Shown in pieces: positions 18,801 to 27,637 of a stretch of DNA of 64,000 nt. The notes under the pieces were generated by a model. It saw only the letters and a list, made by a program, of their open reading frames with translations. It had not been told where the DNA came from and did not search any database. How positions within the stretch are numbered: position 1 is the first letter of the stretch; each line of letters starts with the position of its first letter. The DNA is from Aeromicrobium sp. IC_218 (lineage in GTDB: Bacteria > Actinomycetota > Actinomycetes > Propionibacteriales > Nocardioidaceae): the NCBI RefSeq assembly GCF_004336805.1, contig NZ_SJXM01000004.1, positions 124,001 through 188,000 of the forward strand. The letters are read 5' to 3'. The translations under genes were made by a program, and so were the position numbers.

Positions 18801-19512
18801 TCGAGATGACCGAGTAGCCGTGGCTGGCCAGCGCGCGGGCGGTGCCGTCGTAGCCCGCGTACGAGGGGATCGGCACCTGGCCGGCCGCGCACGGCCACGC
18901 CTGGCCGCTCGCGTTCGTCGTCGGGTTGTAGCACCACGAGTGACGGCCGTGCAGCAGCAGCACGGTCTTGTGCTCGCCGGTGGTGGTGGGGACGTAGAGC
19001 TTGCCCTGCATCTCGCCGCGGTAGCCGCTGATGTTGGCCAGCGGGACGCTCAGCTGGCCGAAGTCGTACTCGCCCTCCTCGAACGGCACGGACCCGAGCG
19101 ACGCCGGGTCCACGTCGAGCGCCTCGGCCGCGGCCTCCGGCACGGCGGTCAGCGCCTTGCGCGCACCCTTGCCGCCGGTCTCGGCGGACCAGCCGGCCTC
19201 GATCTGGTCGGCCCGGACGACCGCGGGGTCGGAGGTGAACACGGTGAGCGAGCGGCGGTCGGGCGACTCGACGGCCAGGCCGATCGACTCGCCGTCGGCG
19301 ACCAGGGTCGGGGCGTCGTCGCGCACCTCGAGCGGCTCGTCCAGCTCGACGGTGACCTCGTAGCCACCGGCGACCTGGTTCACGACGTAGTTCGGGCCCT
19401 CGGCCACCGTGGGGTCGCCGGGGGCGGCGACGGCCGGGCCGGCGGCGAGCACGAGGGGCAGGGCAGCGAGGGCCACGGCGACGTGGCGTCCTCGGCGTCT
19501 CAGGTAGGACAC
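15832..19512 (-). CDS. Large secreted alpha/beta-hydrolase with C-terminal Ig-like repeats
   Basis: 1226 residues. A signal peptide (RRRGRHVAVALAALPLVLA, cleavage near AVAAPG) leads to an N-terminal beta domain (about 45-150). Then comes an alpha/beta-hydrolase core (about 150-500) with the oxyanion strand KTVLLLHGRHSWC, nucleophile Ser321 in GHSRGGEG and a late His (MGANHNF). This layout resembles secreted esterases and chlorophyllase-like hydrolases. Residues 500-890 are beta-rich, with an allergen-like DVCAEAAAS segment. About 890-1226 hold three to four Ig-like repeats ending in a strongly basic repeat. The substrate is unknown. Start GTG 19512 has GAGGAG upstream; a TAGCGT -10 lies at 19559-19564. 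Confidence 0.75.
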   Translation of the reverse strand: MSYLRRRGRHVAVALAALPLVLAAGPAVAAPGDPTVAEGPNYVVNQVAGGYEVTVELDEPLEVRDDAPTLVADGESIGLAVESPDRRSLTVFTSDPAVVRADQIEAGWSAETGGKGARKALTAVPEAAAEALDVDPASLGSVPFEEGEYDFGQLSVPLANISGYRGEMQGKLYVPTTTGEHKTVLLLHGRHSWCYNPTTNASGQAWPCAAGQVPIPSYAGYDGTARALASHGYSVISIAANGINARDNTYAPDRGAQARGQLILDTLTMLKKANAGQAVSFVDANRDNLEVSLANALTGDVSVADLVGKWDLDDIGLMGHSRGGEGITSATTLNQSLADPFGIKTILPLAPVDFARMTVPDVAMNVVLPYCDGDVSNQQGQHMLDDSRYAFGDDALRSGTWVMGANHNFYNTVWTPGLFPAAVSDDWSNSTARRTDAICGTDPTVEATSIRLTAQEQYDQGTAYMAGWFRLTLGGEDQFLPLFDGSGATPESLGEVDVRTVTTAPSSARATIASFESATSSVRQFGTATAVPCASMGGRTIPQALAACTTATIGSAQVPHWTPATNGANVPATPVTRLTWTSATGEIRTTVPKTARDASAYERLSVKLAADETVTTGTDLTLSVVDGEGATYSALVSALNPQALVRMPTSSGSTTLKKIVLQQVNVPLADVAAAGLDLTDLREVRFTAATGLDATANGAAYLSDLAFERSSVGTPVARTQPTLHVFAPQVDEGNGPGTTDVAVLRRGDVSGTASGYVSILGSTTSRAGAAMEKVTFAPGETCKVVTGSLQGDKNPSTTASTAVVVSVINTAGAVMSDNAVTWQTVREDDGLTNTVTPLPESGTPGDVCAEAAASRTVTELATGDVTPAPGQTTTVSATGFRAGESVAITLGGTSLGRVVAGADGSVSADVVVPADAKLGSARLTAVGQAYARTAATDVDVLHETTTALALSPVAPKIGQALTLTATVTGVDVAGQVEFLDGSTVLGTATVDAGTATLTLPRGLKAGAHSLGARFVRTATAQASSATPVALTLNRDGSSSTLRLSRSTSVFGTAVTGTVTVSGAKAGSVTVTAGRTKVTAPVNASGTARFTLPRTLAVGSYKVAVRYSGSDTTEPSSVTSALKVTKKATSASVSASSRVKRGRSFTVTARVGGTVAGVSPTGTVKVYVKAPGARGYKVVKTVRVSSTGKITAKVKASKRGRLAVKVVYSGDARYGASTSKVTRVTVR

Positions 19513-19598
19513 GCGTTCTCCTCAGGGGGTCGTGCCACCGGGGGCTGGCGGCAGGACGACGCTAGGAACGCGACGCTTCGGGTCCAGGCTCGCGAGCG

Positions 19599-19627
19599 AA
19601 CAGTTCTGTTAAATGACGCGGTGTCAT
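19599..19627. promoter_or_regulatory. Pair of inverted repeats upstream of the secreted hydrolase
   Basis: AACAGTTCTGTT (19599-19610) and ATGACGCGGTGTCAT (19613-19627) stand side by side in a patch of unusually low GC. They lie about 45-75 bp upstream of the expected minus-strand transcription start (about 19552) and about 60 bp upstream of the plus-strand bkd promoter, so they could serve either gene. The binding proteins are unknown. Confidence 0.4.
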
Positions 19628-19687
19628 GTTTCAGGCGGTCGCGCGGCCTGGTCTCGTGCCCGGGCGTCCGCTACGGTGCTGCCAGGA

Positions 19688-19703
19688 CGTGACCTGGGTC
19701 ACG
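19688..19703 (+). promoter_or_regulatory. GlxR/CRP-like operator before the bkd operon
   Basis: CGTGACCTGGGTCACG has outer half-sites GTGA and TCAC at the same spacing as the site at 3011-3026. A TACGGT -10-like hexamer lies at 19672-19677, so the palindrome covers the first transcribed bases, and a repressive role is most likely. A related, imperfect copy is at 46611-46624. Confidence 0.5.
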
Positions 19704-19797
19704 CCCTGTGCGACGCGGACGGCACCACCCCCGTTCGTCCCGGCGCACCTGAGTACGCGGACCGGTGACCCCGGGCCGTCCGACGAAGGGCCAGCGC

Positions 19798-20925
19798 ATG
19801 ACCGTACCCACGCAACCCCGCACCGACGTGCTCGCCGAGCACGACCTGGTACAGCTCCTGGCCCCGGACGGCCGCCGACGCGAGCACCCCGAGTACCGCT
19901 GGGACGGCGACGTCGCCACCCTCTGCGGCCTGTACCGCGACCTGTTCCTCGTCCGCCGCGTCGACACCGAGGCCCACGCCCTGCAGCGGCACGGCGAGCT
20001 CGGCCTGTGGGCGCCCTGCCTCGGCCAGGAGGCCGCGCAGGTCGGCGCCGGCCGCGCGCTGCAGAACCAGGACTTCGTCTTCCCGACCTATCGCGAGCAC
20101 GGCCTGGCCTGGACCCGCGGCATCGACCCGGTGAAGCTGCTCGGGCTGTTCCGCGGCTCCGACCTCGGCGGCTGGGACCCCACCGAGGCGGGCATGGCGC
20201 TGTACTCGATCGTCATCGGCGCCCAGACGCTGCACGCGGTCGGCTACGCGATGGGCCTGGGCCTGGACGACCAGGTCGGCCACGCCGACGCCGAGCGCGA
20301 CAGCGCCGTCCTGGCCTGCTTCGGCGACGGGGCGACCAGCCAGGGCGACGTCAACGAGGCGTTCGTGTGGGCGGCCAGCTTCCACGCCCCGGTCGTCTTC
20401 CTGTGCCAGAACAACCAGTACGCGATCTCGGTGCCGCTCGAGCGCCAGACCCACGTGCCGCTCGCCCAGCGCGCCGAGGGCTTCGGCTTCCCGGGCGTCC
20501 GGGTCGACGGCAACGACGTGCTCGCCGTGCAGGCGGTCGTCTCGGCCGCGCTCCAGCGGGCGCGCAACGGCGAGGGCCCGACGCTGGTCGAGGCGGTGAC
20601 CTACCGGGTCGGTCCGCACACGACGTCCGACGACCCCACGCGCTACCGCGACCCGCAGGAGGTCGAGCACTGGAAGGAGCGCGACCCGCTGCTGCGGCTG
20701 CGCCGCCACCTGGAGGCCGAGGGCATCGAGGAGTCGTACTTCGCCGACCTCGACGCCGAGGCCGAGGCGCTCGGCCGGCACCTGCGCGAGGCCTGCAAGG
20801 CGCTGCCCGAGCCGGACCTCGCCGACATGTTCGACCGCGTCCACGCCGAGGGCACCCCGGAGCTGGCCGAGCAGAAGGCGGCCTACGTCGCCTACCGCAG
20901 CTCGTTCGAGGGAGGTGCAGCATGA
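19798..20925 (+). CDS. bkdA: 2-oxoacid dehydrogenase E1 component, alpha subunit
   Basis: 375 residues. The thiamine diphosphate/Mg motif runs from GDGATSQGDVNEAFVWAASF to NN (about 175-210), and the conserved phosphorylation-loop region HTTSDDPTRYR is present. E1alpha subunits decarboxylate the 2-oxoacid together with E1beta. The sequence resembles mycobacterial BkdA (Rv2497c type), formerly called PdhA, so branched-chain 2-oxoacids are the likely substrates, with pyruvate as the alternative. The ATG at 19798 is preferred to 19765 because family members begin near TVPTQPRTD and a GAAGGG lies upstream. Its stop overlaps the E1beta start by four bases. Confidence 0.9.
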   Translation: MTVPTQPRTDVLAEHDLVQLLAPDGRRREHPEYRWDGDVATLCGLYRDLFLVRRVDTEAHALQRHGELGLWAPCLGQEAAQVGAGRALQNQDFVFPTYREHGLAWTRGIDPVKLLGLFRGSDLGGWDPTEAGMALYSIVIGAQTLHAVGYAMGLGLDDQVGHADAERDSAVLACFGDGATSQGDVNEAFVWAASFHAPVVFLCQNNQYAISVPLERQTHVPLAQRAEGFGFPGVRVDGNDVLAVQAVVSAALQRARNGEGPTLVEAVTYRVGPHTTSDDPTRYRDPQEVEHWKERDPLLRLRRHLEAEGIEESYFADLDAEAEALGRHLREACKALPEPDLADMFDRVHAEGTPELAEQKAAYVAYRSSFEGGAA

Positions 20926-21893
20926 CTCAGAAGATGAGCATCGCCAAGGCGATCAACGCCGGCCTGCGGGCCGCGATGGACACCGACCGCCACGTGCTGG
21001 TCATGGGTGAGGACGTCGGCCGCCTCGGCGGCGTCTTCCGCGTCACCGACGGGCTGCAGAAGGACTTCGGCGAGGGGCGGGTCATCGACACGCCCCTGGG
21101 CGAGTCCGGCATCGTCGGCGCCGCGGTCGGCCTGGCCATGCGCGGCTTCCGGCCGGTCGTGGAGATCCAGTTCGACGGCTTCGTCTACCCCGCGTACGAC
21201 CAGATCGTCAGTCAGGTCGCGAAGCTGCACGCCCGCAGCAGCGGCCAGGTGAAGATGCCGATGGTCATCCGCATCCCGTTCGGCGGCGGCATCGGCGCGG
21301 TCGAGCACCACTCCGAGAGCCCCGAGGGCCAGTTCGTCCTGACCGCCGGGCTCAAGGTCGTGTCGCCGTCCAACGCCCACGACGCGTACTGGATGATCCA
21401 GCAGGCGATCGCCAGCGACGACCCGATCGTCTTCATGGAGCCCAAGCGGCGCTACTGGGAGAACGGCGAGGTCGGCGACGAGGACACCCCGCTGCACGTG
21501 TCCCGGGTCGTCCGCGAGGGCGCGGACGCGACGCTGCTCGCCTACGGCCCGATGGTCCGCACGTGCCTGGACGCCGCGGAGGCGGCCCAGGCCGAGGGGC
21601 GCGAGCTCGAGGTCGTCGACCTGCGCACGCTCTCGCCGCTCGACCTGGCGCCCGTGCACGAGTCGGTGCGTCGCACCGGCCGCGCGATCGTCGTCCACGA
21701 GGCCGCGCGCACGCTCGGCCTCGGCGCCGAGATCGCCGCCCGGGTGCAGGAGGAGTGCTTCTACTCGCTCGAGGCCCCCGTGCTGCGCGTGACCGGCTAC
21801 GACCTGCCCTACCCGGCCAGCCGGGTCGAGGACGAGTTCCTGCCCGACCTCGACCGCGTGCTGGACGCCGTCGACCGCTCGCTGGCGTTCTGA
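20922..21893 (+). CDS. bkdB: 2-oxoacid dehydrogenase E1 component, beta subunit
   Basis: 323 residues with the transketolase pyrimidine-binding domain (MGEDVGRLGGVFRVTDGL, GESGIVGAAVGLAMRG, about 25-190) and the C-terminal transketolase domain (ATLLAYGPMVRTCLDAAE, HEAARTLGLGAEIAARV). It forms the alpha2beta2 E1 with the upstream product. The ATG at 20922 is set by the ribosome binding site GGAGGT and an ATGA overlap with the E1alpha stop. An E3 gene (lipoamide dehydrogenase) is not in the operon and must be encoded elsewhere, which is common in actinomycetes. Confidence 0.93.
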   Translation: MTQKMSIAKAINAGLRAAMDTDRHVLVMGEDVGRLGGVFRVTDGLQKDFGEGRVIDTPLGESGIVGAAVGLAMRGFRPVVEIQFDGFVYPAYDQIVSQVAKLHARSSGQVKMPMVIRIPFGGGIGAVEHHSESPEGQFVLTAGLKVVSPSNAHDAYWMIQQAIASDDPIVFMEPKRRYWENGEVGDEDTPLHVSRVVREGADATLLAYGPMVRTCLDAAEAAQAEGRELEVVDLRTLSPLDLAPVHESVRRTGRAIVVHEAARTLGLGAEIAARVQEECFYSLEAPVLRVTGYDLPYPASRVEDEFLPDLDRVLDAVDRSLAF

Positions 21894-21903
21894 GGAGACC
21901 TGC

Positions 21904-23208
21904 ATGGACGTGTTCAACCTGCCCGACGTCGGAGAGGGCCTGACCGAGGCCGAGATCGTCACCTGGCACGTGCAGCCCGGCGACGTCGTCGAGGTCAACC
22001 AGCCGATCGTCGACATCGAGACGGCGAAGTCGGTCGTCGAGCTGCCCAGCCCGTTCGCCGGCACGGTCGGCGCGCTGCTCGTCCCCGAGGGCGAGACGGT
22101 GCCGGTGGGCACCCCGATCGTCCGCTTCGGCGACGAGGCGGCGGCCCCGGAGCCCGAGCCGGAGGTCGTGGCGGCTCCGGTCGCGGAGTCGGTCGAAGGG
22201 GAGCCGGTCGAAGAGGAGCCTGCGCCGACCGCGGACGCCGAGCCGGCCGCACCCAAGCGCGAGCCCGTGCTCGTCGGCTACGGGCCCAAGGTGCCCGGCG
22301 CGAACGTCCGCCGGCCGCGCCACGTCGCCTCGGTCGACACCGAGAAGGTGGCGCAGAAGCCGTCGCCGAAGGTGCTGGCCAAGCCGCCGGTCCGCAAGCT
22401 GGCCCGCGACCTTGACGTCGACCTGGCGTCCGTGCCGCACGACGGCGAGGTCGTCACCCGCGACGACGTCGAGGCATTCGCCCGGCCGCCGGTGTCCGCG
22501 CCCGCTGCGGGCACGGCGACGACGGTGCGCGGCGTGCGCAAGGCGACCGCCGACGCGATGGTGCACTCGGCGTTCACCGCCCCGCACGTGACCACCTGGG
22601 TCGACACCGACGTCACGGCCACGGTCGAGCTGGTCGAGCGGCTGCGTCGCGACCGGGCGTACGACGGCGTGCGGGTCACCCCGCTGCTGCTGGTGGCGAA
22701 GGCGGTCACCCTCGCTCTGCGTCGCCACCCCGAGCTGAACTCGTCGTGGCGCGACACCGACGGGGGTGCCGAGATCGTCCGGCACGAGGGCGTGCACCTG
22801 GGCATCGCGGCCGCCACCGACCGCGGGCTGCTCGTCCCGGTGGTGCGCGACGCCGAGCGACTCGACGGTCCCGGCCTGGCGGGCGCGATCGGCGAGGTCG
22901 TCGAGCTGGCCCGGTCGGGCAAGGCCCAGCCGGCCGACCTGTCGGGCGGGACGTTCTCGATCACCAACATCGGCGTGTTCGGCATCGACGGCGGCACCCC
23001 GATCCTGCCGCCGGGCCAGACCGGCATCCTGGCCACCGGCCGCATCGCGAAGCGGCCGTGGGTGGTCGGCGCCGACGTCGTCGCGCGCCACGTCATGACC
23101 CTGGCGCTGACCTTCGACCACCGCGTGGTCGACGGCCAGCAGGGGGCCGGGCTCCTGGCCGACGTCGCGGGCCTGCTCCACGACCCGGGGGCCGCGCTCA
23201 CGTACTGA
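21904..23208 (+). CDS. bkdC: Dihydrolipoamide acyltransferase (E2) of the 2-oxoacid dehydrogenase complex
   Basis: 434 residues. One lipoyl domain (1-78) carries Lys42 in DIETAKS. A Pro/Glu/Ala-rich linker follows, then a peripheral-subunit-binding domain (about 155-195, PPVRKLARDLDVDLASV) and the acyltransferase core, with catalytic His406 in DHRVVDGQQG. One lipoyl domain and this size fit the BkdC type better than the multi-lipoyl SucB/AceF type. It transfers the acyl group from E1 to CoA. It begins 10 bp after the E1beta stop, with GAGGAGACC as ribosome binding site, so the three genes are one operon. Confidence 0.93.
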   Translation: MDVFNLPDVGEGLTEAEIVTWHVQPGDVVEVNQPIVDIETAKSVVELPSPFAGTVGALLVPEGETVPVGTPIVRFGDEAAAPEPEPEVVAAPVAESVEGEPVEEEPAPTADAEPAAPKREPVLVGYGPKVPGANVRRPRHVASVDTEKVAQKPSPKVLAKPPVRKLARDLDVDLASVPHDGEVVTRDDVEAFARPPVSAPAAGTATTVRGVRKATADAMVHSAFTAPHVTTWVDTDVTATVELVERLRRDRAYDGVRVTPLLLVAKAVTLALRRHPELNSSWRDTDGGAEIVRHEGVHLGIAAATDRGLLVPVVRDAERLDGPGLAGAIGEVVELARSGKAQPADLSGGTFSITNIGVFGIDGGTPILPPGQTGILATGRIAKRPWVVGADVVARHVMTLALTFDHRVVDGQQGAGLLADVAGLLHDPGAALTY

Positions 23209-23250
23209 GCCGGTGGGGTGCGCCGACGCGCGGCTTCCTACGATGGTCGG

Positions 23251-24552
23251 GTGAGGCAACCGTCGTCGAGGAACAGCGCGACGGCGTACCTCGTCTGGTC
23301 GGTGGGACTCGCGGTCTACTTCCTCGCGGTCTTCCACCGGTCCTCGCTCGCGGTCGCCGGCCTGGCCGCCGCCGAGCGCTTCGACATCACCGCCGCGCAG
23401 CTGTCGACGTTCACGATGCTGCAGCTGGTGGTCTACGCCGGCATGCAGATCCCGGTCGGGCTGCTCATCGACCGCTTCGGCGCCCGCGCGGTCATGATCA
23501 CCGGCACCGCGATCATGGCACTGGCCCAAGCCGGGTTCGCGCTCGCCGAGTCGTACCCGACCGCCCTGGTCGCGCGGGTGTTCGTGGGGCTGGGCGACGC
23601 GATGACGTTCACCGCCGTGCTGCGTCAGGTGAACGAGTGGTTCACGCCGCGCCGCATCCCCGTGGTCACGCAGCTGACCGGCGTCGTCGGGCAGACCGGT
23701 GCGCTGGTGGCCGCGCTGCCGATGACCTGGGCGCTGTCGCACCTGGGCTGGACGCGCGCGTACGGCGTCGCCGCCGTGCTGGGCGTCGTCATGACGGTGG
23801 TGGCGGCGGTCGTCCTGCACGACACGCCGGAGGTCCGCTCGCTGCGCGGGCCGCGGCTGTCGTGGTCGCTCGTCCGCGACGGCATCACGCGGTCGTGGGC
23901 CGAGCCCGGGACCCGCACCGGCTTCTGGGTGCACTTCACGACCCAGTTCAGCGGCACGGCGCTGTCGATGCTCTGGGGCTACCCGTTCCTGGTGCGTGCG
24001 GAGCACCTCAGCGAGACCACGGCGGGCGTCCTGCTGACGGTCATGGTGCTGGCGACCATCTCGGCGGGCCCGGTCGTCGGCTCGGTCGTGGCGCGCCACC
24101 CCTGGTACCGCTCGACGATCGCCATGGGCGTCGCCACCGCGATCGCCCTCTCGTGGACGGTCGTGCTGGCCTGGCCCGGGGACGCGCCTCTGTGGATGCT
24201 GGTGGTGCTCGTGGTCATGGCCGGTCTCGGTGGCCCGGCCTCGATGATCGGCTTCGACCTCGGACGCTCGTCCAACCCGTCCGAGCGGCTCTCGACCGCC
24301 ACGGGGATCATCAACCAGGGCGGCTTCCTGGCCAGCCTGCTGCTCGTGGTGGCCATCGGCCTCGTGCTCGACTGGCGCACGCCCGGCGCCTCCACCGCCT
24401 ACACGCCCGAGGCGTTCCGCTGGGCGATGTCGTGCCAGTACGTGCTGTGGGCGCTGGGCATCACGATGATCTGGCGCAACCGCCGCCGCGCCCGGGCCCT
24501 GCTGCTGGAGCAGGACCCGGACGCGAAGCGGCACATGACCGGCCTGGGCTAG
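23251..24552 (+). CDS. MFS transporter
   Basis: 433 residues with 12 predicted membrane helices. The loop 2-3 signature (IDRFGARAVMITG) and the paired halves joined by a cytoplasmic stretch (residues about 195-225) are typical of the major facilitator superfamily; the first helices (YLVWSVGLAVYFLAVFHRSSLAVAGL) resemble NNP/nitrate- or sugar-phosphate-like members. Substrate unknown. GTG 23251 is chosen, as the TACGAT hexamer at 23239-23244 ends six bases before it (leaderless); an in-frame GTG at 23218 precedes that promoter. It follows the bkd operon by 42 bp but has its own promoter. Its stop is one base from that of the convergent hydrolase. Confidence 0.88.
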   Translation: MRQPSSRNSATAYLVWSVGLAVYFLAVFHRSSLAVAGLAAAERFDITAAQLSTFTMLQLVVYAGMQIPVGLLIDRFGARAVMITGTAIMALAQAGFALAESYPTALVARVFVGLGDAMTFTAVLRQVNEWFTPRRIPVVTQLTGVVGQTGALVAALPMTWALSHLGWTRAYGVAAVLGVVMTVVAAVVLHDTPEVRSLRGPRLSWSLVRDGITRSWAEPGTRTGFWVHFTTQFSGTALSMLWGYPFLVRAEHLSETTAGVLLTVMVLATISAGPVVGSVVARHPWYRSTIAMGVATAIALSWTVVLAWPGDAPLWMLVVLVVMAGLGGPASMIGFDLGRSSNPSERLSTATGIINQGGFLASLLLVVAIGLVLDWRTPGASTAYTPEAFRWAMSCQYVLWALGITMIWRNRRRARALLLEQDPDAKRHMTGLG

Positions 24553-24553
24553 G

Positions 24554-25483
<930 letters not shown>

Positions 25484-25504
25484 GGCGCAAGAGGGGGTAG
25501 GTGA

Positions 25505-26077
25505 ATGGACGACGACGAAGCCCGACGACGGGTCGTCGACGCGGCGGACGCGCTCTTCTACGCACGCGGCATCCGCGGCGTGGGCATGGACGCGGTCCGC
25601 AGCCGGTCCGGCGTGTCGCTCAAGCGCATCTACGCGCTGTTCCCCTCCAAGGACGACCTCGTGGTCGCGGTGCTGCGCGGACGCAGCGCGCTCTGGAACG
25701 AGGGCGTGGCGGGCGCTGCGGCGGCCGCCGGCACGCCGCGCGAGCGACTGCTGGCCGTCTTCGACTTCCTCGAGCGCTGGTTCTGCGAGGACGACTTCCG
25801 CGGCTGCGCGTTCATCAACGCGTTCGGCGAGGTGGGGGGCACGTCCCCCGTCGTCGCCGACCTGGTGCGCAGCCAGAAGGCCGACTTCGTCGAGCACGTC
25901 GCCGCCCTGGTGGACGAGATCGGCGGCAGCCGTGAGCTCGCCGCCCAACTGGCCCTGCTCGCCGAGGGCGCGCAGACGACGGCCGCCATCACCGGTGGGG
26001 GCGAGACCGCCCGCGTCGCGCGCCGCGCGGCCGAGGTGCTGGTCGACACCGAGCTCGCCGCCACCGTGCCGGCCTGA
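25505..26077 (+). CDS. TetR-family transcriptional regulator
   Basis: 190 residues. The N-terminal HTH (about 5-50: ARRRVVDAADALFYARGIRGVGMDAVRSRSGVSLKRIYALF) is a clear TetR DNA-binding domain. The rest (LERWFCEDDFRGCAFINAFGEVG) is the helical ligand-binding and dimer domain of the type with a C-terminal TetR_C family fold. It is probably an autorepressor that also controls the divergent hydrolase through the paired operators. The ATG at 25505 has GGGGGTAGGTGA upstream. The gene ends before a strong bidirectional terminator. Confidence 0.9.
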   Translation: MDDDEARRRVVDAADALFYARGIRGVGMDAVRSRSGVSLKRIYALFPSKDDLVVAVLRGRSALWNEGVAGAAAAAGTPRERLLAVFDFLERWFCEDDFRGCAFINAFGEVGGTSPVVADLVRSQKADFVEHVAALVDEIGGSRELAAQLALLAEGAQTTAAITGGGETARVARRAAEVLVDTELAATVPA

Positions 26078-26091
26078 CCGACGCTCCACCC

Positions 26092-26133
26092 ACGACGAAG
26101 GGGACCCCGCTCGTGCGGGGTCCCCTTCGTCGT
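26092..26133. terminator. Bidirectional terminator
   Basis: A 19-bp perfect stem (26092-26110 with 26115-26133) closed by the tetraloop TCGT lies between the tetR and GNAT genes, which converge. Confidence 0.88.
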
Positions 26134-26145
26134 CGTGCGGCAGGC

Positions 26146-26628
26146 TCAGGCGGCCGGGCGCACCATCATGATGTTCGTCGGGCCGTCCTCGGTCAGCTCG
26201 CCGACCTTGCGGAAGCCGCGGCCGTCGTGGAAGGCCAGCGACGCCTCGTTGTGGTCGTAGACCTCCAGCGCGATGGGCAGGTCGCCCTCGATCGCGTCGT
26301 ACAGCCGGGAGGCGACGCCCTTGCGTCGGTGGTCGGCCGACACGACGATGCGGTCGAGGTAGACGTAGTCCTCGAGCCGGTCCTCGAACCAGCGGTAGCG
26401 GCTGGAGTCGTACGGCGCGTCGGTCGGCAGGGTGATGACGAAGCCGGCGATGTCGCCGTCGTCCTCCATCACGAGGGCCTGGTGGGCCATGTCGACGAGG
26501 GCCGCGGCGCTGTCGACGTCGAGCGGCCCGACGCCCTCCAGGGCGTCCTGGTTCAGCTCGACGATCGTGCCGAGGTCGGCGTCGGCGATGGGGCGGATGG
26601 TCGTGGTCTCTGTCATGACTGGGCTCAT
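26146..26628 (-). CDS. GNAT-family N-acetyltransferase
   Basis: 160 residues with the four GNAT motifs: an N-terminal IRPIADADLGTIVELNQ, strand LVMEDDGDIAGFVIT, the acetyl-CoA-binding V/I-V-x-x-x-x-R-x-x-G (IVVSADHRRKGVASRLYD) and the late EVYDHNEASLAFHDGRGFRKVG. The substrate is unknown; the layout is like YdhI/RimI-like acetyltransferases acting on small amines. The ATG at 26628 has AGGGAA about six bases upstream and a TAACGT -10-like hexamer before that. A second in-frame ATG at 26616 is possible. Confidence 0.85.
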   Translation of the reverse strand: MSPVMTETTTIRPIADADLGTIVELNQDALEGVGPLDVDSAAALVDMAHQALVMEDDGDIAGFVITLPTDAPYDSSRYRWFEDRLEDYVYLDRIVVSADHRRKGVASRLYDAIEGDLPIALEVYDHNEASLAFHDGRGFRKVGELTEDGPTNIMMVRPAA

Positions 26629-26686
26629 CGCTTCCCTACGTTATGTCACATTCCGTCGGTACGCGAGTCGGGCGCCCGTCGCCGCA

Positions 26687-27628
26687 TCACTTCCCGGCGA
26701 CGTCGAAGGGCACCCCCGTGGCCCGTTCGGACGCCGCCCAGAGCCGCTGCGCGAGCTCGGGATCGCGGGCCAGCCGGGTCGATCCGACGACGCCGGGACG
26801 TCCACGCGTCTGCCCCGGACCGAGCGGCCCGACGTACTCGCCGCCGGCGAGCGCCGGGTCGGTCGCGGCCATGAGCAGGGGCCAGGACCCGGCCTCCGCC
26901 GACTGCGAGGCCAGCCGCGAGACCTGGTGCACGGCGTTCGTGAGCAGGGCGGAGCGTCCCATGCCCAGACCGGTCCGGGTGAGGTTCGTGCTGGCGATGC
27001 CTGGGTGCGCCGCGACGCTGACGACGCCGAGCCCGGCCGCCTTGACGCGGCGGTCGAGCTCGAGCGCGAACGACAGGTTCGCCAGCTTGGACTCCGCGTA
27101 CGCGCGCCAGCGGCGGTAGGGACGCGGCGAGCCCTCGGGCGTCAGCACGCGCAGGTCGAGGTCGCGGGCCTGGGCGTGGGCGAGCGAGGAGACGGTGACG
27201 ACGCGGGCTTCGCTGGAGCGCAGCAGCGGCCACAGCTGGGCCGCCCAGGCGAAGTGCCCGAGGTGGTTCGTGCCCATCTGCAGCTCGAACCCGTCGGCGG
27301 TGGTGCGGTAGGGCGGGATCATGATGCCGGCGTTGTCGACCATCACGTCCACGCGGTCGAACCGGGCGAGCACGTCCTTGGCGGCCCGGTGGACGTCGGC
27401 GAGGTCGGCCAGGTCCAGCGACACCGTCTCGATCGACGCGCCGGGCACCTCGCGCCGGACGTCGGCGACCGTGCGCTCGGCCTTGGCCGCGTCGCGCGCG
27501 GTGACCACCAGGTCGGCGCCGTGCCGGGCCAGCTCGAGGGCGGTGTGGTGGCCCAGGCCACCGGTCACGCCGGTCAGCAGCACACGTCGTCCGGTCAGGT
27601 CGCCGATGTCGGCCGTCGTCCAGGTCAT
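26687..27628 (-). CDS. Short-chain dehydrogenase/reductase (retinol dehydrogenase-like)
   Basis: 313 residues. The dinucleotide motif TGVTGGLG (19-26), NAG at about 99 and the catalytic Tyr177-x-x-x-Lys181 (YAESK) are present. The long form, with a Pro/Tyr-rich C-terminal half, resembles the RDH/WW-oxidoreductase group of NADP-dependent SDRs. The substrate is not predictable. The ATG at 27628 follows a minus-strand TAGCGT (27635-27640) at six bases, a leaderless start. The upstream membrane-protein gene ends 9 bp before this start, so its 3' end holds the SDR promoter. Confidence 0.88.
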   Translation of the reverse strand: MTWTTADIGDLTGRRVLLTGVTGGLGHHTALELARHGADLVVTARDAAKAERTVADVRREVPGASIETVSLDLADLADVHRAAKDVLARFDRVDVMVDNAGIMIPPYRTTADGFELQMGTNHLGHFAWAAQLWPLLRSSEARVVTVSSLAHAQARDLDLRVLTPEGSPRPYRRWRAYAESKLANLSFALELDRRVKAAGLGVVSVAAHPGIASTNLTRTGLGMGRSALLTNAVHQVSRLASQSAEAGSWPLLMAATDPALAGGEYVGPLGPGQTRGRPGVVGSTRLARDPELAQRLWAASERATGVPFDVAGK

Positions 27629-27637
27629 GCCGCGACG

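Noticed and set aside
15031-19692. A 1553-codon plus-strand frame opposite the secreted hydrolase
   Set aside because: It begins inside the aminotransferase gene and encodes low-complexity Arg/Gly/Val-rich sequence. The minus-strand gene has a signal peptide and a GHSRGGEG nucleophile motif.
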